A stretch of DNA of 6,044 bases. Source: JBFMFE01 sp040752295 (GTDB taxonomy: Bacteria; UBP15; UBA6099; JBFMBQ01). Below are positions 1-5,678 of the stretch, one piece after another. Position numbers and translations under genes: made by a program. The DNA is taken from assembly GCA_040752295.1 (NCBI GenBank), contig JBFMFE010000194.1, positions 1 to 6,044 of the forward strand. The letters run 5' to 3'. Each line of letters opens with the position of its first letter. Position 1 is the stretch's first letter. The notes beneath the pieces were generated by a model that saw only the letters and a program-made list of their open reading frames with translations, had not been told where the DNA came from and did no database searches.

Positions 1-89
1 AAAGGTTTTCCTCCCTATCCATTGTTCCATAATGCGACAAACTCGTTTCCCCTTCCGTTTTTACCCACAGTATTTCCTGAAGAACCTCC

Positions 90-131
90 TTTTTTAAGTG
101 GGACAGGCATCTTGCCTGTCTGAAAAAAAAA
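90..131. repeat. Palindromic intergenic repeat (REP/MITE-like)
   Basis: A perfect 8-bp stem (102-109 GACAGGCA with 113-120 TGCCTGTC, loop TCT) is flanked on the left by six T (90-95) and on the right by nine A (123-131), so the flanks can extend the palindrome. The T-run precedes and the A-run follows the hairpin on both strands, the opposite of an intrinsic terminator. From memory, this core recurs as a dispersed palindrome in several phyla and adds a translated GTGILPV tail to predicted proteins. I could not count copies. It lies upstream of pheS, with no gene I can support to its left. Confidence 0.6.
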
Positions 132-172
132 CCTCCATTTTTGCAAAACTTGCGTTCTTTTTTCAACGGGTA

Positions 173-201
173 TTTTCAACTTCTCCAAAAGCGGATATTA
201 T
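173..201 (+). promoter_or_regulatory. Tentative sigma70-type promoter for pheS operon
   Basis: A -35-like TTTTCA (173-178, 4 of 6 to consensus) lies 17 bases from a -10-like TATTAT (196-201, 5 of 6). It sits in the AT-rich stretch just before the GC-rich pheS leader, where the operon promoter is expected. It would give a start near 208 and a leader of about 145 bases. The -35 match is weak and the AT-rich surroundings offer other pairs, so this is only the best candidate seen. Confidence 0.3.
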
Positions 202-221
202 TTTCACTCTGTGAGCCGCGG

Positions 222-288
222 GGCGCGGTCTCCTGACCGCGCCGCGTTGTCGCGGGCTTCCCGTCTGCGGCGCGCGGACGTACCGCGC
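222..288 (+). other. GC-rich hairpins in pheS leader
   Basis: Two stems lie between the tentative promoter and pheS. The first is a perfect 9-bp stem, GGCGCGGTC (222-230) with GACCGCGCC (235-243), loop TCCT. The second is a 6-bp stem, GCGCGG (272-277) with CCGCGC (283-288), loop ACGTA. Neither is followed by a T-run, so they are not classic terminators. They may be leader RNA structure or another dispersed palindromic repeat like the one at 90-131. No T-box motif was seen. Confidence 0.45.
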
Positions 289-352
289 CGGTCCGGCGGC
301 ATTGTGCGCCGTTGTAAACGTTTCAGGGCGAGGGTCGCCGCGGCATGAAGCG

Positions 353-1372
353 ATGAAGGAAGAAACGGAAAAACTCCGCGTCGAGGCGCTCGAGGCGCTG
401 CGGGCGGCGCGCACGCCCGGCGACCTCGCGGCGCTGAAGACACTTTACCTCGGTAAAAGAGGAAAGGTCGCGGCGTTTTTCGCGAGCCTGCGGGAACTGT
501 CCCCGGAAGAGCGCCCCGCAGCCGGACAGGCGCTGAACGCGCTCAAGTCCGCGCTGAAAACAGCCCTCGACGAGAGGATGGAATCCCTCGAGCGGGAGAG
601 CCTCGACGCGGCTGCCGCCGGGAGCCTGGACGTCACTCTGCCCGGCTCGAGACGCCGCACCGGAAGGGTTCATCCGCTCACACTCGTCATGCGGCGGATA
701 ATTGACATATTCATCGGCATGGGCTTCGACGTCGTGGAGGGACCCGAAATAGAAACCGATTTTTTCAATTTCGAGGCGCTGAACATTCACAAGGACCACC
801 CCGCGAGGGACGAGCAGGATTCGTTCTACCTGACGGACGCGCTTCTGCTGCGCACGCAGACCTCGCCCGTGCAGATACGCGTCATGCGCGAGCGCGGAGC
901 GTTCCCGATCCAGGTGATAGCCCCCGGGCGCACGTTCAGGCGCGACACGATAGACGCCAGCCATGCGCCGGTCTTTCACCAGGTCGAAGGGCTGATGGTG
1001 GACCGCCGCATCACGATGGGGCACCTCAAAGCCGTTCTCGAGCGGTTCGCACTCGAGATGTTCGGCGCGGAGACGCGGACGCGGTTCCGTCCCGACTTTT
1101 TCCCGTTCACGGAGCCGAGCGCGGAGGTCGCCGTCTCCTGCATCATCTGCGGCGGAGGGGGGTGCTCCGTGTGCTCGCGCACGGGGTGGCTCGAGATACT
1201 CGGAGCGGGGATGGTGCATCCCCGCGTTCTCAAAAACGGCGGGTTGAACCCGAAGGAGTGCACGGGTTTCGCTTTCGGCATGGGCGTCGAGCGCATCGCA
1301 ATGCTCAAGTACTCGATTGACGACATAAGGCTGTTTTACGAGGGCGACGTGCGATTCCTGAGGCAGTTCTGA
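353..1372 (+). CDS. pheS: Phenylalanine--tRNA ligase alpha subunit
   Basis: This is the catalytic alpha subunit of the cytoplasmic alpha2beta2 enzyme that activates phenylalanine with ATP and charges tRNA-Phe. The product is 339 residues, usual for bacterial PheS. It has an N-terminal helical tRNA-binding region (about 1-90), then the class II core: motif 1 at 107-134 (HPLT to GPEIE), DHPARD 148-153, RTQTS 167-171, motif 2 with RTFRRD 193-198 and FHQVEG 208-213, TEPSAEV 253-259, and motif 3 GFAFGMGVER 305-314. Alanine 307 sits where the phenylalanine-pocket alanine of E. coli PheS lies. Cysteines 263, 266, 271 and 274 form a CxxC-x4-CxxC knuckle found in many bacterial PheS. ATG 353 fits the family start better than the in-frame TTG at 302, which adds 17 unrelated residues. 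No convincing Shine-Dalgarno precedes it. A three-codon ORF (345-356, MKR) overlaps the start as ATGA. It heads the operon with pheT. Confidence 0.97.
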   Translation: MKEETEKLRVEALEALRAARTPGDLAALKTLYLGKRGKVAAFFASLRELSPEERPAAGQALNALKSALKTALDERMESLERESLDAAAAGSLDVTLPGSRRRTGRVHPLTLVMRRIIDIFIGMGFDVVEGPEIETDFFNFEALNIHKDHPARDEQDSFYLTDALLLRTQTSPVQIRVMRERGAFPIQVIAPGRTFRRDTIDASHAPVFHQVEGLMVDRRITMGHLKAVLERFALEMFGAETRTRFRPDFFPFTEPSAEVAVSCIICGGGGCSVCSRTGWLEILGAGMVHPRVLKNGGLNPKECTGFAFGMGVERIAMLKYSIDDIRLFYEGDVRFLRQF

Positions 1373-1419
1373 CGCGATGACGCGCGGCGTGCCGCATTCG
1401 GGCGTTTTGTGTGGATTTT

Positions 1420-1450
1420 TCCGCGGACGGCGGTCGCGTCCGGGCGCGGA
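1420..1450 (+). promoter_or_regulatory. Hairpin overlapping the pheT ribosome binding site
   Basis: In the 87-base pheS-pheT gap, TCCGCG (1420-1425) pairs with CGCGGA (1445-1450) and GACG (1426-1429) with CGTC (1437-1440), leaving a 7-base loop and a 4-base bulge (1441-1444). The last three paired bases are the GGA of the pheT Shine-Dalgarno. The fold could damp translation of pheT when it is not ribosome-coupled to pheS. In such GC-rich sequence it may also be chance. Confidence 0.3.
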
Positions 1451-1452
1451 GG
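1448..1452 (+). promoter_or_regulatory. Shine-Dalgarno that fixes the pheT start
   Basis: GGAGG is followed by a 7-base spacer and then ATG 1460. This settles the start: an in-frame GTG at 1409 would add 17 residues that do not look like PheT and would put this site inside the gene. Confidence 0.8.
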
Positions 1453-1459
1453 CGGGGCG

Positions 1460-3871
1460 ATGAGGGTTCCGATGGGCTGGCTGAAGGAATTCGTCGAGTT
1501 CGACCTCGACGCGCGTGAACTCGCCCGCCGGATGACGATGGCGGGGCTGGAAGTGTCCGAACTCGCAGCCGAAAGGTTCGGCTTCGACAACGCCTTCGTC
1601 GGTGTGGTCACCTCCTCGGAAAGGTTGCCCGGCAGGGACGATTTCGTCGTTCTTTCCATATCAACGGGCGAACGGAGCCTGAAGGTGGTGACGAACCTGA
1701 CGGCGTTCCGCGGGGGCGACGCGCTCCCGGTCGCCGCGCCGGGCTTCGTTTTCCCCGACGGGACGGTTCTCGAGCCGAAGAGGATGTACGGCGTGCTGTC
1801 CGACGGAAAAATACTCGCCGAGGCGGACCTCGAGATTTCCGGGCGGGACGACGTGGTGGCGGCGCTGCCGCGGGGCGCGGCGGCGGGGGCGAACGTCGCA
1901 GACGTCCTCGGGATTACCGAACTGGTGCTCAAGTTCGATCTCACCTCGAACCGCGGCGACTGCCAGTCGGTCTTCGGAATCGCGCGCGAAGCCGCCGCCG
2001 TCCTCGGCGCCACGCTCCGAAAATCCCCGTACGCCGTTTCACCGGACTTCGCGCCCGGCGGCGGGGACTTCGAGGTGCGGCTGCGCGACCCGGCTCTCTG
2101 CCCCAGATACACGGGCAGGCTAATCGAGGGAGTTACAACGGGACAATCGCCGCCGTGGATGCGCCGCAGGCTGATCGCCTGCGGCATGAGACCCATAAGC
2201 AACATCGTGGACGTGACGAATTACGTTCTGCTCGAGACGGGACAGCCGCTCCACGCCTTCGACATGGACACGCTCGAGGGCGGAAGGATAGTCGTGAGGC
2301 GCGCCGGGAGGGGCGAGCGGCTCGTGACGATAGACGGCGTGGACAGGGCGCTGCCGCCGGAAACGCTCGTCATCGCAGACGCCCGCCGACCCGTCGCAGT
2401 CGCGGGCGTGATGGGCGGCGCCGATACGGCGGTCTCCGACGCCACAAGGCGAATCCTCCTCGAATCCGCGTTCTTCGACCCCGTCGGCATAAGGCGCACG
2501 TCGCGCCGCCTCGATCTCAGAACCGAGTCGTCCGTGAGATTCGAGAAGGTCGTTGACCCGCTCCGCGTCGCCGACGCTTCCAACAGGGCGGCGCGCGTCA
2601 TAAAGGACAACGGCTGGGGCGCGCCGCTTCAGCCCATGCGCGACGTTTTCCCGCGCGTGCCGAAGGAAACGACCGTCAGGACGGCGGCGAAGAAAATAAA
2701 TTTCATACTCGGCACGGCGATAGAACCGGCGGCGATGGAAACGCTCCTGAAAAACGCCTCTTTTTCCGTTGAGAGGACGGGCGGCGCGATGAAGGTGCGA
2801 GTCCCCTCCCACAGGCGCGACGTCTCCATCCCCGAGGACGTCGCCGAGGAGGTGGCGAGGCTTTACGGATACGACCGCATCCCCTCCGAGCTGCCCGAAG
2901 TCAGAACCCACAGGGCGTCCATGGCGCCCGGCTTCCACGTCCGCGACAGGCTCCACGCGCTGATGGTGGAGGCGGGACTCGACGAGACGTACTCGTTCGG
3001 ATTCACGAACGTGAACGAACTGAAGTCGGTTTACGGCGAAGGCGGCGTCCCGCGCGCCGTGGCGATCATCAACCCGCTCACTGAGGATTTCACGCACCTG
3101 CGCGGCTCGCTCGTCCCGGGGCTGCTCCGCGCGTGCAGGGGCAACTTCGCACGGGGCGTCGAGGACGTTTTCCTCTTCGAACTCGGGAGAATCTACTTCT
3201 ACGCGCCGGACGGCGCGCCGTCGGAAAGGGATTCGCTCGCGTTCGCCGCATCCGGCTGCCACTGGCGTCCGACGACGCGCTCCGCGCCCTCGCCTCCGCC
3301 CGCGGATTTCTACTACGCCAGGGGCATAGTGGAAAGCGTGCTCGACAGGATAACGGCGGCGCAACCGCGGTTCGAACCTGCCACTTCCCCGCTGTATCAC
3401 CCGGGACGCTCGGCGGAGGCGATGGTCGGCGGCGTGAAAGTAGCCGAGTTCGGCGAGGTGCACCCGTCGGTTCTGAACCGGCTGGAGATAAAGAGGGTCG
3501 TCTGCGCCGGCGTATTCGAGCCGGACGCGCTCGCGGGGCTGATGGGAGAGGAAAGGAGACACGCGCCGGTCTCGCGTTTCCCCGCCGTGACGCGCGACCT
3601 GTCGGTGATCGTCGGGGACGACGTGGCGGCGGCGCGGGCGGGCGAGGCGATAAGGGCGGCGGCAGGAGAATGGCTCGAGGAGCTGGAGGTCGTGGACGTT
3701 TACCGGTCGGACGCCGTGGGCGAGGGGATGAAGAGCGTGACGTTCACGATGAGGTTCCGCCACCGGGAGCGGACGCTCGGCGACGAGGAGGTGAACGAGC
3801 GGATGGAAGCGGTCGTCCGCGCCCTCGCCGAGCGCGTCGGAGGAATCGTCAGGGAAAAACATCGGGTCTGA
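1460..3871 (+). CDS. pheT: Phenylalanine--tRNA ligase beta subunit
   Basis: The beta subunit pairs with PheS, binds tRNA and hydrolyses mischarged Tyr-tRNA-Phe. At 803 residues it is full-length for the bacterial form. It begins MRVPMGWLKEFV with the usual TMAGLEV (26-32). An EMAP-II-like tRNA-binding region (about 40-150) is followed by LTSNRGDC (161-168) and a B3/B4 editing domain (about 211-385). That domain has GQPLHAFD (His265) and LLESAFFD (Glu335), by motif the counterparts of the Thermus editing residues His261 and Glu334. Next come B5 (about 405-475, with VPSHRRD and EEVARLYGYDRIP), a catalytic-like core (about 490-690) and a C-terminal FDX-ACB domain (about 703-800, SRFPAVTRDLSVIV onward) that grips the tRNA anticodon. 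The tRNA-binding region is divergent: the common HPNADKL and VCGAPN stretches read LPGRDDF and VTNLTAF. It lies 87 bases after pheS and 33 before ribD, apparently co-transcribed. Confidence 0.97.
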   Translation: MRVPMGWLKEFVEFDLDARELARRMTMAGLEVSELAAERFGFDNAFVGVVTSSERLPGRDDFVVLSISTGERSLKVVTNLTAFRGGDALPVAAPGFVFPDGTVLEPKRMYGVLSDGKILAEADLEISGRDDVVAALPRGAAAGANVADVLGITELVLKFDLTSNRGDCQSVFGIAREAAAVLGATLRKSPYAVSPDFAPGGGDFEVRLRDPALCPRYTGRLIEGVTTGQSPPWMRRRLIACGMRPISNIVDVTNYVLLETGQPLHAFDMDTLEGGRIVVRRAGRGERLVTIDGVDRALPPETLVIADARRPVAVAGVMGGADTAVSDATRRILLESAFFDPVGIRRTSRRLDLRTESSVRFEKVVDPLRVADASNRAARVIKDNGWGAPLQPMRDVFPRVPKETTVRTAAKKINFILGTAIEPAAMETLLKNASFSVERTGGAMKVRVPSHRRDVSIPEDVAEEVARLYGYDRIPSELPEVRTHRASMAPGFHVRDRLHALMVEAGLDETYSFGFTNVNELKSVYGEGGVPRAVAIINPLTEDFTHLRGSLVPGLLRACRGNFARGVEDVFLFELGRIYFYAPDGAPSERDSLAFAASGCHWRPTTRSAPSPPPADFYYARGIVESVLDRITAAQPRFEPATSPLYHPGRSAEAMVGGVKVAEFGEVHPSVLNRLEIKRVVCAGVFEPDALAGLMGEERRHAPVSRFPAVTRDLSVIVGDDVAAARAGEAIRAAAGEWLEELEVVDVYRSDAVGEGMKSVTFTMRFRHRERTLGDEEVNERMEAVVRALAERVGGIVREKHRV

Positions 3872-3904
3872 CGCCGTGTCGAAACCGGCGCCGGCGCGGG
3901 TTAC

Positions 3905-5068
3905 ATGAACGTACGGGACGGAACCGCAGACGACGAGAAACACATGTCGCATGCGCTCGAGCTTGCCGCCGGGGGCGGAGGGCGCGTGTCGCCCAATCCG
4001 ATGGTCGGCGCCGTGATAGTGAGCGGCGGGCGGGTCGTTGGAACCGGGCGCCACGAGCGCGCGGGAGGACCGCACGCGGAAATAGTCGCGGTGAGGAACG
4101 CGAAAGGTTCGGCGGCGGGGGCGGCGCTCTACGTCAACCTCGAGCCGTGCGTTCACGAAGGGCGGACGCCTCCGTGCGCGCCGGAGGTCGTCCGGGCGCG
4201 GTTCTCTCGCGTCGTGATCGGCATGAAAGACCCGAACCCGCTCGTGAACGGGCGCGGGATACGCTTCCTGCGCGCGCGCGGGATCGAGGTGAAGACCGGC
4301 GTTCTCAGACGCGAGTGTTCGAGGCTCAACGAGGTCTACGTCAAGCACATCACAACTGGTATGCCTTTCGTCATTCTCAAGGCAGCCTGCACGCTCGACG
4401 GCAGGATCGCCGCTCGCGCCGGCGCGTCGAAATGGATTACCTCCGCCGTCAGCAGGCGGGACGCCCACGCGCTGAGGCGCGACGCCGACGCCGTTCTCGC
4501 AGGCGTCGGGACGGTCATCGCCGACGATCCGCGGCTCACATGCCGCCTCCCGGGCGAAAGAGCCGTCCCTTTCAGGGTCATACTCGATTCGAGACTGCGT
4601 ATTCCGCCCGGGAGCAGAGTGGTGAAACTGGGCGCGCGTGACGGAAGGACGATTGTCTTCGCCGTCCGGGGCGCGCCGGCGCGCCGCGCCGGGGAACTCG
4701 AACGCAGAGGCTGCCGGGTCGTTTTCGTCAGCGCCGGCGCGGACGGGAGGGTCTCGGTTCCGCACGTTCTGAAGGAGCTGTACCGCATGGGGGTCTGCTC
4801 GCTCCTCGTGGAGGGCGGCGGCGAGGTCAACGCGTCGTTCATCGCCGCGAAGGCGGTTGACAAGGTGGTCGTGTACTGCGCGCCGATGGTGGTGGGCGGC
4901 GCGCGCAGCCCCGGTTTCGTCGGCGGCAGCGGCGTGCCGGCGCTGTCGAAAGCCTTCCGCCTGCGGTTCGAGAAGGTTGAGCGGCTCGGTCCCGACGTTC
5001 GCATCGAGGCGTACCCCGAAACGGGGCGGTCGGAGGGGCGTTGCAACTTCTCTGTGAAGGACGTATAA
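3905..5068 (+). CDS. ribD: Bifunctional riboflavin biosynthesis deaminase/reductase RibD
   Basis: RibD deaminates 2,5-diamino-6-ribosylamino-pyrimidinone 5'-phosphate and then reduces the ribosyl group with NADPH, giving 5-amino-6-ribitylamino-uracil 5'-phosphate for riboflavin and FMN/FAD. The product is 387 residues, a normal length. The N-terminal zinc deaminase domain (about 12-150) shows NPMVGAVIV (31-39), the PHAE motif with His57 and catalytic Glu59, and PCVHEGRTPPC with zinc cysteines 82 and 91. The C-terminal reductase domain (about 154-370) shows KAACTLDGRIA, WITS (177-180), DDPRLT (207-212), VILDSRLRIP (225-234) and LLVEGGGEVNASF (300-312). ATG 3905 is the first start after the in-frame pheT stop, and the aligned DEKHMSHALELA supports it. 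The Shine-Dalgarno is weak, so coupling to pheT is possible. No other rib gene or FMN riboswitch was seen. The last codons contain a promoter for the element downstream. Confidence 0.96.
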   Translation: MNVRDGTADDEKHMSHALELAAGGGGRVSPNPMVGAVIVSGGRVVGTGRHERAGGPHAEIVAVRNAKGSAAGAALYVNLEPCVHEGRTPPCAPEVVRARFSRVVIGMKDPNPLVNGRGIRFLRARGIEVKTGVLRRECSRLNEVYVKHITTGMPFVILKAACTLDGRIAARAGASKWITSAVSRRDAHALRRDADAVLAGVGTVIADDPRLTCRLPGERAVPFRVILDSRLRIPPGSRVVKLGARDGRTIVFAVRGAPARRAGELERRGCRVVFVSAGADGRVSVPHVLKELYRMGVCSLLVEGGGEVNASFIAAKAVDKVVVYCAPMVVGGARSPGFVGGSGVPALSKAFRLRFEKVERLGPDVRIEAYPETGRSEGRCNFSVKDV

Positions 5069-5069
5069 T
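5041..5069 (+). promoter_or_regulatory. Near-consensus promoter embedded in the ribD 3' end
   Basis: TTGCAA (5041-5046, 5 of 6 to consensus) is 17 bases from a perfect TATAAT (5064-5069). The -10 box overlaps the ribD stop TAA (5066-5068). The predicted start near 5076 falls at the left edge of the 9-bp inverted repeat that opens the structured region. The spacing, match and placement together suggest independent transcription of the RNA and perhaps of the coiled-coil gene. Confidence 0.7.
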
Positions 5070-5075
5070 TTATCC

Positions 5076-5250
5076 AGAATTATTCATGCTGTTTGAATAA
5101 TTCGGGAAGAAATCGCAAGAATGCTGAAGATTCGAGGCAGAGGGCTGACACCGGACGGGAGCGTACTTAGCAGGTACGTGACCGACGGTGGAAGCCCGAT
5201 AACGAAGAAGATTTGGCATTATTGCGATTTCCCCGGATGAATAATCCGGG
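5076..5250 (+). ncRNA. Candidate structured RNA, class not recognised
   Basis: The region pairs with itself over most of its length. A closing stem joins 5109-5118 to 5222-5231 (10 bp) and 5120-5124 to 5216-5220 (5 bp), with one G-A mismatch between. It can extend outward past an AA bulge through 5100-5106 with 5232-5238. A large, nearly symmetric bubble follows (5125-5141 and 5198-5215). The upper hairpin 5142-5197 has stems 5142-5146/5193-5197, 5149-5153/5186-5190, 5156-5158/5182-5184 and 5162-5166/5174-5178, with tandem GA/GA steps and a 7-base loop. Flanking hairpins 5077-5103 and 5232-5250 compete with the outer closing stem. No ORF fits, and the base composition is more AT-rich than the neighbouring genes. 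Its own promoter lies just upstream. It could be a stand-alone RNA (6S-like outline), a cis-regulatory leader of the gene at 5283, or a small mobile element. The 3' hairpin lacks a real U-run, so the 3' end is uncertain. Confidence 0.6.
5077..5103. repeat. Perfect 9-bp inverted repeat at the predicted transcript start
   Basis: GAATTATTC (5077-5085) and GAATAATTC (5095-5103) are exact reverse complements around a 9-base loop. The repeat starts at the predicted +1 of the embedded promoter. It may be an RNA hairpin at the 5' end or a DNA operator for a repressor. Part of the left arm (ATTATTCAT, 5079-5087) is also complementary to 5237-5245 in the 3' hairpin, giving a third possible pairing. Confidence 0.6.
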
Positions 5251-5259
5251 TTAATTCAA

Positions 5260-5276
5260 ATCCGCGCTGCGGGTGA
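5260..5276 (+). promoter_or_regulatory. Ribosome binding site of the coiled-coil gene, within a hairpin
   Basis: GGTGA (5272-5276) matches the 3' half of the full Shine-Dalgarno and is 6 bases from ATG 5283, which supports that start over the TTG at 5277. A hairpin covers it: ATCCGC (5260-5265) pairs with GCGGGT (5269-5274), loop GCT, one G-U pair. The site may therefore be masked in the default fold, consistent with leader control but not proof of it. Confidence 0.45.
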
Positions 5277-5282
5277 TTGAAT

Positions 5283-5678
5283 ATGACGATAATAAATCCA
5301 CCCAAGGAGTTGAGGGAAATACTCGGCGACGCGGGAACGGACGCGCTTGTCGCGCTCATAAACCGGGCGAACGAGAAACAGAAGGAAGACGTTCTTGTTT
5401 ACGTTGGCGAGAAATTCGAGGGGAAACTGGCGGTCCTCGAGGAAAAATTCGAGAGGCGTCTCGCGGAGGAACTCGCGAAAGTAAGAGTGGAAATCGCGGA
5501 ATTAAGATCGGAAATCTCCGCGGTCAAATCAGACGTCGAGGTAAAAATAGCGCAGGCCAAATCAGACCTCGAGGTAAAAATAGCGCAGTCGAAAACGGAA
5601 CTTATAAGGTGGATGTTCATATTCTGGGCGGGTCAGGTAATCGTCCTCACGGGTCTGCTTTTCGCCTTTTTCAAGTAG
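5283..5678 (+). CDS. Small coiled-coil protein with C-terminal membrane anchor
   Basis: The product is 131 residues. Residues 1-40 (PPKELREILGDAGTDALVAL onward) resemble the head of a widespread family of small bacterial coiled-coil proteins (LA_3696 / DUF1640-like, my recollection). Residues about 42-108 are charged and heptad/hendecad-like with no helix breakers, so a long coiled coil is expected. An 11-residue unit is repeated in tandem (KSDVEVKIAQA 82-92, KSDLEVKIAQS 93-103), followed by a broken third start, KTEL. Residues 109-130 (RWMFIFWAGQVIVLTGLLFA and on) form one transmembrane helix ending in FFK, so the protein should be tail-anchored with the coiled coil in the cytoplasm. No enzymatic motif is present and the function is unknown; a scaffold or oligomeric partner role would be a guess. 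It follows the structured RNA and precedes AT-rich transposon-like sequence. Codon use is like the GC-rich genes in the first half and more A-rich in the repeat. Confidence 0.85.
   Translation: MTIINPPKELREILGDAGTDALVALINRANEKQKEDVLVYVGEKFEGKLAVLEEKFERRLAEELAKVRVEIAELRSEISAVKSDVEVKIAQAKSDLEVKIAQSKTELIRWMFIFWAGQVIVLTGLLFAFFK
5526..5591 (+). repeat. Tandem 33-base repeat inside the coiled-coil gene
   Basis: Two copies, 5526-5558 and 5559-5591, differ at only three of 33 positions. They keep the reading frame and encode 11 residues each, one hendecad turn of a coiled coil. Near-identity at the DNA level points to recent duplication, so copy number may vary between strains. Confidence 0.9.

Noticed and set aside
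1..92. Minus-strand gene start: AAGGAGG on the reverse strand (about 83-92) with ATG at 30 or 22
   Set aside because: The Shine-Dalgarno is far from any start, and only ten or fewer codons remain before the window edge, so nothing can be supported.
141..236. Possible phenylalanine-containing leader peptide (TTG start, four Phe codons) before the GC hairpin, like an attenuator of pheST
   Set aside because: There is no Shine-Dalgarno, no ATG or GTG start and no T-run after the hairpin, and the tentative promoter lies inside the frame.
3133..4641. A 502-codon plus-strand frame spanning the pheT-ribD junction
   Set aside because: It is out of frame with both real genes, very arginine/glycine-rich, and without any family motif.
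2120..4765. An 881-codon open frame on the minus strand across pheT and ribD
   Set aside because: It lies antisense to two unmistakable genes, has an arginine- and proline-heavy composition and no recognisable domain; long antisense frames are expected in GC-rich coding DNA.
5076..5250. FMN riboswitch near ribD
   Set aside because: The conserved FMN-element sequence blocks are absent and the position is downstream of ribD, not upstream.
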